DNA from: JBDKTH01 sp964558295
GTDB lineage: Bacteria; Planctomycetota; Planctomycetia; Pirellulales; Thermoguttaceae
Assembly (NCBI GenBank): GCA_964558295.1
Contig: CAZLDQ010000197.1
Location: 1 to 10,742, forward strand
Direction of reading: 5' to 3'
DNA length: 10,742 nucleotides
Both the position numbers and the translations under genes were made by a program. Shown here piece after piece: positions 1 through 4,889 of this stretch. Numbering within the stretch: position 1 is the stretch's first letter; every line of letters starts with the position of its first letter. The notes under the pieces were generated by a model. That model did no database searches and was not told where the DNA came from. It saw only the letters and a list, made by a program, of their open reading frames with translations.

Positions 1-58
1 CTCGGTCCGCAGAGGACTTTCACCTCCAAGATTCACAACATGCCAGGCACACAAGGAA

Positions 59-85
59 AAGGGCAGCAAGTGAGCTGCTGCCCTT
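59..85 (-). terminator. Intrinsic terminator of the sigma factor gene
   Basis: A perfect 10-bp inverted repeat (arms AAGGGCAGCA at 59-68 and TGCTGCCCTT at 76-85) encloses a 7-nt loop. Read on the minus strand, the GC-rich stem runs into a U-rich tract (TTTTCCTT, 60-53). It lies 21 bp beyond the sigma factor stop codon, the expected place and orientation for a Rho-independent terminator. Read on the plus strand it has no T tract, so the minus orientation is favoured. Confidence 0.85.
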
Positions 86-105
86 GGTGGTCCATGGTGG
101 ACGTC

Positions 106-1545
106 TCAGGTGCTCTCGACCAGTGCGGGCTCCTCTTCTTCCTTGCGTCGGAAGGCTTCGAGCAACTGGGGATCATCGAGGAAGCCGGTCAGTTTTCCGG
201 CGGCCAGAGGCTGCTGGAGCTTACGCATCGCGCGGCTCTCGATTTGCCGGATCCGTTCCCGGGTGACGGCGAAGATCTTGCCGACCTCGTCGAGGGTGTA
301 GGCATGGCCGTCGCCGAGTCCGTAACGCAACTTGATGATTTCCCGTTCGCGCCAATTGAGCCCTTGGAGAACCTCTTCGATGCGGGATTTGAGCAGGCCC
401 TGGTCGATCTGATTCGAGGGACTGCCTTCGCGGTAGTCGGGCAACCATTCGCCGCGCGTTACGTCGTCCTTCTCGCGGACCGGTTGGTCCAAGGAGAGAG
501 GCTGTCGCCGCATGCGTAGAGCGTGGCGGGTCTCTTCGATCGGCATCCCGACAGCCTCGGCCGTCTCTTCGACACTGGGTTCGGCGTCATGGTCCTGGAT
601 GAGTTCCTCGGTTGCGCCCCAGATCTTTCCCATCTTCTGGGTTACATGAGCCGGAATGCGGATGGTACGGCTCTGGTCGCCAATCGCCCGAGTGATCGCT
701 TGTCGGATCCACCAGGTCGCATAGGTGCAGAACTTGAAACCGCGCGAGCACTCGAACTTGTCGACGGCCCGCATCAGGCCTGTGTTTCCTTCCTGGATTA
801 GATCGAGGAAGCTCAGGCCGCGGTTGCGGTACTGTTTTGCCACAGAGACCACGAGGCGGAGATTGTGCTTGCAAAGCTCCTGTCGCGAGCTTTCATACTG
901 TCGCTGGTGTCGGGCGGCGCGGTGAAGACGTCGTCGAAGCGTCGAGGGGCTCTCGCCGGCCAAGAACATCAACTCCTGGAGCTGCTGGCGCAGCTGGTGC
1001 TTTTCTTCGCGGCTATTGGTCCGCTTCCACTGCCGGACGATGGCATCCATTTGGCGGGAGACCTCTTGGATCTGATCGATGGCTGGCTGGAGGGCGAGGA
1101 CCTTTGGCCGCACTCGTTCGATCAACTGAAGGGCCTGAAGCCGCCGGGCAACGATCCGGCGCCAGGCCTTGCGGCGTTCGGTGGCGGTTGTGCGGCTGCC
1201 AAAGACCAGATTGAATTCACGGCGGTTTTCCGCCAAGAGTTCTTCGACCGCAATCAGCTCGCCCTCGGCGAAGTCGCGGACCCGTTGCTTTTCATCCATG
1301 TCCCCCATGGAGACATCGACGACATCGTGCAAGCGGGCCTTGCCATCGCGCAGGTCGATCAACAGGTCAACGGCGGCCTGGAGGATGTAATCCGTAGCCA
1401 AGAGGCCACGACGATAATGTTTGCGACTCCGTTCGATTTGCCGGGCCACGCGGATTTCCGCGTCCCGGCTCAATAACGGAATGGCATTGATCTGCTCCAG
1501 ATAGGTCTGGACCGCGTCTGATTTGTACTCTCTCGTGCGAATCAT
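106..1545 (-). CDS. rpoD: Primary-type RNA polymerase sigma-70 factor (RpoD/SigA-like)
   Basis: This is the promoter-recognition subunit of RNA polymerase. The 479-residue product has sigma region 1.2 near the N-terminus (AVQTYLEQIN, about residues 11-40). A poorly conserved, charged stretch of about 180 residues follows. Region 2 starts near 224 (LCKHNLRLVVSVAKQYRNRG, LSFLDLIQEGN), with the region 2.3/2.4 motif FKFCTYATWWIRQAI at about 270-284. Region 3 comes next, and the region 4.2 helix-turn-helix (TLDEVGKIFAVTRERIRQIE) lies at about 417-436. An acidic tail of roughly 35 residues ends the protein. The open frame can be extended to a TTG at 1566, but the ATG at 1545 is preceded by GAGGA with 4-nt spacing, whereas the TTG has AAGGA directly abutting it, so 1545 is preferred. 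The usual Ser of FSTYATWW is Cys here (residue 273). Region 1.1 is absent. The overall pattern is that of a group 1 or close group 2 sigma. That this is the sole housekeeping sigma is inferred. Confidence 0.93.
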   Translation of the reverse strand: MIRTREYKSDAVQTYLEQINAIPLLSRDAEIRVARQIERSRKHYRRGLLATDYILQAAVDLLIDLRDGKARLHDVVDVSMGDMDEKQRVRDFAEGELIAVEELLAENRREFNLVFGSRTTATERRKAWRRIVARRLQALQLIERVRPKVLALQPAIDQIQEVSRQMDAIVRQWKRTNSREEKHQLRQQLQELMFLAGESPSTLRRRLHRAARHQRQYESSRQELCKHNLRLVVSVAKQYRNRGLSFLDLIQEGNTGLMRAVDKFECSRGFKFCTYATWWIRQAITRAIGDQSRTIRIPAHVTQKMGKIWGATEELIQDHDAEPSVEETAEAVGMPIEETRHALRMRRQPLSLDQPVREKDDVTRGEWLPDYREGSPSNQIDQGLLKSRIEEVLQGLNWREREIIKLRYGLGDGHAYTLDEVGKIFAVTRERIRQIESRAMRKLQQPLAAGKLTGFLDDPQLLEAFRRKEEEEPALVEST

Positions 1546-1619
1546 CGCTTCCTCGGTTTCCCCCAATCCTTCTCTGTTCCGACTAAAACCTTACCCCCTT
1601 CTTCCGGCTGGTTTCGCCT

Positions 1620-1878
1620 GTTCGCAACAACTCCGGTTACCACCCGGGGACCCAGCGAACACGGGGAACCCGGTCGAATCTACGGTTGTGCGGTGCAACC
1701 CGAAAGCACGAGCCCCCCAAAGGCCATATCGGGCCGCGCCCTACGCGGAGCGCCCAGAAGGCGAACCAGACAAGCGTCTCTCGGCTCCTGCCGGAGACAC
1801 AATCGGGCGGGGATGGGAGTGCCAAAGCACTACCCCCGGGATAGCCGCCATCCCCTCACATCGTCCCATAATGGGGAC
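1620..1878 (-). promoter_or_regulatory. Hairpin-rich leader RNA upstream of the sigma factor gene
   Basis: This gap between rho and the sigma gene has no credible long ORF but is dense in inverted repeats. They include GTTCGC/GCGAAC (1620-1625, 1655-1660), GTGC/GCAC (1693-1696, 1706-1709), GGCC/GGCC (1722-1725, 1732-1735) and GCGC-CC/GG-GCGC (1736-1741, 1747-1753). A 9-bp stem with one bulge has arms at 1776-1785 and 1790-1798. An 8-bp stem GGGAGTGC/GCACT-CCC (1815-1822, 1827-1835) sits inside the arms GGGGAT/ATCCCC (1809-1814, 1850-1855). GTCCC/GGGAC (1863-1867, 1874-1878) is last. Such density suggests a folded RNA, either a long 5' leader of the sigma mRNA or a separate small RNA. It matches no RNA family I recognise; RNase P and tmRNA signatures are missing. 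The strand is inferred from the flanking genes. Confidence 0.45.
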
Positions 1879-1892
1879 CGCGCTAAACCCGG

Positions 1893-1928
1893 TTAGTCAT
1901 GTACGGCACATACGTGCCGCTGGTTCAT
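1893..1928 (-). CDS. Possible 11-residue leader peptide upstream of the sigma factor
   Basis: A short frame reads MNQRHVCAVHD and ends with TAA. It is preceded by a full AGGAGG Shine-Dalgarno (1941-1936) with ideal 7-nt spacing, a better ribosome site than any of the large genes in the window has. A 6-bp hairpin (CGGCAC at 1904-1909, GTGCCG at 1914-1919, 4-nt loop) lies within the frame, and a 10-bp palindrome TTTTCGAAAA (1946-1955) sits just upstream of the ribosome site. It lies about 350 nt before the sigma start and at the head of the hairpin-rich leader, the layout of a translated leader that controls downstream expression. The peptide holds two His and one Cys but no run of a single amino acid. 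The function is unknown and translation is inferred only from the ribosome site. Confidence 0.4.
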   Translation of the reverse strand: MNQRHVCAVHD

Positions 1929-1995
1929 TCACAGTCCTCCTATTCTTTTCGAAAACTTGCGGCGAGTCCAGTACCTTTAATGCGAAATTTTTTTG

Positions 1996-2009
1996 GGATC
2001 ACCTCTTTT
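1996..2009 (-). promoter_or_regulatory. Near-perfect complement of the 16S rRNA 3' tail, with no start codon nearby
   Basis: On the minus strand the 14-nt AAAAGAGGTGATCC differs by one base from AAAGGAGGTGATCC, the full complement of the usual bacterial 16S 3' end. A-rich runs flank it on both sides. No ATG, GTG or TTG lies at ribosome-site distance: the next good start is the leader ORF at 1928, 67 nt away. It could act as a ribosome standby site in the leader of the sigma transcript or be chance. Base pairing with rRNA is inferred from the general bacterial tail, not from this organism's own 16S gene. Confidence 0.3.
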
Positions 2010-2065
2010 TTTCTATAAACGAGGGGTTTTGGAGCGGTTAGGAGGCGTGCAAAAGACGGGATGTG

Positions 2066-3262
2066 CTACGTGTGGTCTATTTGAACTCCACTCATAAGAC
2101 GTAAAAATTCTTCGTTTGATTCGAACTGGGCCAGCCGATTTGTCAACCGTTCCATCGCCTCGATGGGATTCATCGTGATCATCGTGCGACGGAGCATGGT
2201 CACTGCATGCAACGTGTCCGGATCGAGGAGATTTTCTTCCCGGCGAGTCCCGGAACGGGAAATGTCCATCGCCGGCCAGATCCGGCGATCGGCCAAGCGG
2301 CGATCCAGGACCAGCTCCATGTTGCCTGTTCCCTTGAATTCTTCAAAGATCACGTCGTCCATCCGGCTGCCTGTTTCGACCAATGCGGTGGCGACTACGG
2401 TCAGGGAGCCCCCTTCTTCGAAAGCCCGCGCACTGGCGAACAGTTGCTTGGGGATATCCAGTGCCTTGACATCCACGCCGCCCGACATGGTTCGGCCAGT
2501 GTTGCCGATCCACTTATTGAATGCCCGAGCCATCCGGGTGATCGAGTCGATCAGGAGGAAGACGTCATGGCCCATCTCGGTCAGGCGTTTGCAGCGTTCG
2601 ACGGTGAGTTTCGCCAGACGTACATGGCTTTCTACATCCCGATCGAGACTGCTGGCCAATACATCACCCGGGATATGGCGACGCATTTCGGTCACCTCCT
2701 CGGGGCGTTCGTCGACCAACAGCACAGTCAACCGGACCTCGGGGTAGTTGGTGGCAATCGCGTGGCCAATCTGCTGGAGAAGGATCGTCTTTCCTGTGCG
2801 CGGCGCGGCGACAATCAGTCCTCGTTGCCCCTTGCCCAAAGGCGTAAGAAGATCCATCACGCGGGGCGTGAGGGGTGGAGGGCCGGGCTCCAGGCGGAGC
2901 CATTGGTGTGGACTTACGGGGGTCAAATCCTCGAAGCGATGGACGTTCCGGTATTCCTCTGGTGTGTGATGGTCGATATCGAAGATCTCTTCCAGTCGCG
3001 GTCCCTGTTGCTGACCAGTAGGCTGCGCCACTCCTCGGATCAGGACGCCGGGGCGCAGGCCGGTCATCTCGATTTTCGAGGCAGGGACAAACACATCGTC
3101 GGGGGTCGGACGATAATCGTTCTCCGGATTACGGAGAAAGCCATAGCCTTTCGGATGCAGTTCAAGCACACCGTAGGCGGGCACGATCTCGGCTGGTTTT
3201 TGGGCCGGATGACGTGGGCACTCTCCTTGGTCGAGAATTTCGGGTTTTGCCTTCCTACGCAT
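2066..3262 (-). CDS. rho: Transcription termination factor Rho
   Basis: This is a hexameric RNA-dependent ATPase that terminates transcription. The product has 398 residues. The primary RNA-binding (cold-shock-like OB) domain is at about 29-100 (GVLELHPKGYGFLR, then DDVFVPASKI). The RecA-like motor follows: GKGQRGLIVAAPRTGKT (Walker A, 143-159), VLLVDERPEEVTEM (about 180-193), VFLLIDSITRMARAFN (Walker B, 234-249), the SGGVDVKALDIPK loop (260-272), and EEFKGTGNMELVLDR (307-321). These align throughout with E. coli Rho. The ATG has AGAGGA (3275-3270) at 7-nt spacing. The N-terminal helical (Rho_N) domain of about 45 residues seen in E. coli Rho is missing and is replaced by about 28 charged residues. 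The Walker A loop reads AAPRTGKT where E. coli has APPKAGKT. No U-rich terminator hairpin is visible after the stop. The 564-bp leader contains inverted repeats, so autoregulation by attenuation, known for rho in other bacteria, is plausible. Confidence 0.97.
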   Translation of the reverse strand: MRRKAKPEILDQGECPRHPAQKPAEIVPAYGVLELHPKGYGFLRNPENDYRPTPDDVFVPASKIEMTGLRPGVLIRGVAQPTGQQQGPRLEEIFDIDHHTPEEYRNVHRFEDLTPVSPHQWLRLEPGPPPLTPRVMDLLTPLGKGQRGLIVAAPRTGKTILLQQIGHAIATNYPEVRLTVLLVDERPEEVTEMRRHIPGDVLASSLDRDVESHVRLAKLTVERCKRLTEMGHDVFLLIDSITRMARAFNKWIGNTGRTMSGGVDVKALDIPKQLFASARAFEEGGSLTVVATALVETGSRMDDVIFEEFKGTGNMELVLDRRLADRRIWPAMDISRSGTRREENLLDPDTLHAVTMLRRTMITMNPIEAMERLTNRLAQFESNEEFLRLMSGVQIDHT

Positions 3263-3371
3263 AGTCGCTTCCTCTCACTTTGCTGCATCGCAAATGGTTG
3301 CCTTTGACAGCGGCCAATTCTTCGCATCCGGGATGCTTTCTGTCCATCTGCGTTGCAGGAGGGGGTAATAG

Positions 3372-3444
3372 GCCAATCAATCATTCGCAACGGCGTATTC
3401 GGTCCGTTCTTGACTGTTGTTGGCCGAATACGCGAGCGATTGGC
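3372..3444 (-). promoter_or_regulatory. Nested inverted repeat in the rho leader
   Basis: Three pairs of arms nest about one centre: GCCAATC/GATTGGC (3372-3378, 3438-3444), TCGC/GCGA (3385-3388, 3436-3439, sharing two bases with the outer arm) and the perfect 10-bp GCGTATTCGG/CCGAATACGC (3393-3402, 3424-3433). The inner loop is 21 nt. It ends about 110 nt before the rho start codon. As RNA it would form a long stem; as DNA it could be a large operator. No U tract follows on the minus strand, so it is not an ordinary intrinsic terminator. A role in rho autoregulation is inferred from position. Confidence 0.5.
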
Positions 3445-3670
3445 TTTGGATCTCGCTAGAACCGGCCCATACGATCCCGCTTTTGACATTAGACGAGGCC
3501 GTAAGGACCAGTGGAGCGGGGCGGCAGAATGAAGTACAGGACCTCAGCCGGTCCTTCCAATGTTACGCAGGCAATATCGCTCCTGTTCGCATGAAACAGC
3601 TTGGATCATTCTGAAGTCTGCTTGAGCAGAAGGCTTCTGGCCGCTCAGGCAACTGGCGAGTGGATTCGTT

Positions 3671-3709
3671 TTGAGGAAGAACGGATGCAGGTGTTCTTCC
3701 TGTCCTCAA
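3671..3709. repeat. Perfect 9-bp inverted repeat with extended outer arms
   Basis: AGGAAGAAC (3674-3682) and GTTCTTCCT (3693-3701) form a perfect 9-bp stem around a 10-nt loop. An outer pair TTGAG/CTCAA (3671-3675, 3705-3709) would lengthen it, leaving a 5-nt bulge on one side. No T tract follows on either strand, so it is unlikely to be a terminator. It sits in the gap between the PDZ gene and rho and its function is unknown. Confidence 0.45.
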
Positions 3710-3811
3710 GCAACTGTCACACAGGCAGTCATCAAAAGACAGTGCAATCAATGTGCCGGATGGATATCCGCATAGGCCGATTCTCTCGGTTAAAGGCAAG
3801 TCCAGGTGATT

Positions 3812-3831
3812 AGTGATCTCTCATGATCACT
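3812..3831 (-). terminator. Hairpin overlapping the PDZ gene stop codon (weak terminator candidate)
   Basis: Arms AGTGATC (3812-3818) and GATCACT (3825-3831) pair perfectly over 7 bp around a 6-nt loop, and the repeat covers the TGA stop (3829-3827). On the minus strand the stem is followed by AATCACC, not by U residues. It may protect or mark the mRNA 3' end or be a Rho-dependent or pausing element. As an intrinsic terminator it is poor. Confidence 0.25.
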
Positions 3832-4651
3832 GTGGTTGGGGGGACTCCTGTGGAATTGTCAGGTGTTGTTGACTTGGCCGAGGTTGGTCCAGAGGCCGCA
3901 TGACTTGTCGTGTGGCGTCGTCGGGAGGCGTGGAGGCAGACATGGCGGCGCAACTGGTTACCGTTGCCATGACGTTTACCTCCTGCCCCTGACGCCGGAC
4001 TTGCAGGGTAATCGGATTGCCGATATGGGCCTGTTCCAAAGCTGCGACGAACTCGTCAAACGTGTGGACCGGCCTGCCGCCTGCGGAGATGAGTTCGTCG
4101 CCGACGCGAAGCTCGGCAGTCTGGGCGGGGCTGTTCGGTTCGACTTCCGTGATTTCCAGTCGTCCGTTGGCATTTTTTTGTGCGCGGATTCCCAAGGCGG
4201 AACGCTGGACGCCTCGGGCTGTGTCGGCCTGGCCGAATAAGGCCGTATACGAGCCCAACGTTGTCGTTGCCGTGAGGAGTTGCCCATCCCTGCGAATCTG
4301 CATAGCAAATAATTCGCCGTGCTGGGTGCTTTGCACGAGACGAACCACTTGGTCGGTGGAGTGGATCGGCGAGTCTCCGATGGAGACGATTTCATCCCCG
4401 ATTTGAAGTCCAGCCTGGGCGGCGGGGCTGTCGGGGCGCACGTCGCTGACCAGGATGCGGCCTTGTGGGTCTCGGCCGATACGAATTCCCAGGGCGGGAC
4501 GTTCTGGATCGCGAGTCTCTTGATTCGTTTGGCTTCTCCTGTTGCCTGGACTGCCTTGCGACCATGCGTTCGGAGGCAGAAGGACCAGGCTGGCGACGGC
4601 CAGGAGGGAGGCAAGAGCTTGTTTCGCACATGCGCGTCGAGCCAATCTCAT
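3827..4651 (-). CDS. Secreted protein with tandem PDZ domains, no catalytic domain
   Basis: The product has 274 residues. It opens with a classical signal peptide: basic MRLARRACAK, a hydrophobic core at about 11-26, and likely cleavage near NAWSQ (28-32). A short polar linker follows. PDZ 1 (about 51-133) runs from RPALGIRIGRDPQGRILVSD through SPAAQAGLQIGDEIVSIGD. PDZ 2 (about 150-233) has the parallel pattern ALGIRAQ, SPAQTAELRVGDELISAGG. The tail (about 238-274) is rich in Pro and Gln. The start is supported by GGAG with 9-nt spacing. In HtrA/DegP and related proteases such domains bind protein C-termini, but no protease triad or other enzyme fold is present. A scaffold or substrate-binding role outside the cytoplasmic membrane is therefore inferred. 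The two repeats are clearly related and may come from duplication. It is transcribed divergently from the helicase. No specific gene name can be given. Confidence 0.85.
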   Translation of the reverse strand: MRLARRACAKQALASLLAVASLVLLPPNAWSQGSPGNRRSQTNQETRDPERPALGIRIGRDPQGRILVSDVRPDSPAAQAGLQIGDEIVSIGDSPIHSTDQVVRLVQSTQHGELFAMQIRRDGQLLTATTTLGSYTALFGQADTARGVQRSALGIRAQKNANGRLEITEVEPNSPAQTAELRVGDELISAGGRPVHTFDEFVAALEQAHIGNPITLQVRRQGQEVNVMATVTSCAAMSASTPPDDATRQVMRPLDQPRPSQQHLTIPQESPQPQ

Positions 4652-4889
4652 CAGCGTTCACTCCAAATTGAGGGATAGGAAGTGATGGGGGAAGGGGGCT
4701 GCAAATCGAGCGCCGCGCGGGCCATTTCTGTCCCCTGGGGAGCTGTCCAGCAACTGTCGAGCAAAACGAGGGTTAAGGCGAGAACGATTCCCCCAGGCTG
4801 CGGGGGGAGAGAACTTGGGAGGCTCACCTTGATCAGCGGACGACCAAGACCGGCTTCCCTAGCCACTGTCTGCTTCGATTGGTACCCTT
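4652..4889. other. Divergent intergenic region (PDZ gene / helicase)
   Basis: This 238-bp region between two divergent genes must hold both promoters. A plus-strand frame starting at 4682 overlaps the helicase start out of frame and shows no motif or ribosome site, so I do not call it. No convincing -35/-10 pair was recognised on either strand. Confidence 0.5.

Larger units (their letters stand above)
3263..3826. other. Intergenic region between the PDZ gene and rho, no credible gene
   Basis: This 564-bp stretch precedes rho and follows the PDZ gene, both on the minus strand. Open frames of 70-80 codons exist on both strands, but they begin with TTG, lack ribosome sites and have no recognisable motifs. 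The stretch holds several inverted repeats listed separately, plus a small palindrome GCATCC-G-GGATGC (3324-3336) in the rho leader. A rho promoter must lie here, but I could not pick convincing -35 and -10 boxes. Confidence 0.6.

Noticed and set aside
1..58. Non-coding left edge
   Set aside because: It reads through several frames without a recognisable motif, and a plus-strand frame beginning at 40 is antisense to the sigma gene with no ribosome site. It is too short to assign to a gene or repeat.
1546..1566. TTG at 1566 as the sigma start
   Set aside because: AAGGA abuts the TTG with no spacing, while the in-frame ATG at 1545 has GAGGA at usable spacing and gives the usual short lead-in to region 1.2.
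1567..1900. tmRNA or tRNA in the sigma leader
   Set aside because: A minus-strand GATTCGACCGGG resembles part of the tmRNA 5' end, but there is no tag frame, no T-arm and CCA end, and too little room before the sigma start.
1996..2005. GGATCACCTC on the plus strand as a 16S rRNA gene end
   Set aside because: The 10-mer equals the 16S 3' end, but nothing upstream resembles the preceding helix or the rest of rRNA. It is kept only as a minus-strand ribosome-pairing element.
3563..3813. Open frames on both strands between the PDZ gene and rho
   Set aside because: They start with TTG, lack ribosome sites, contain no motif and overlap one another.
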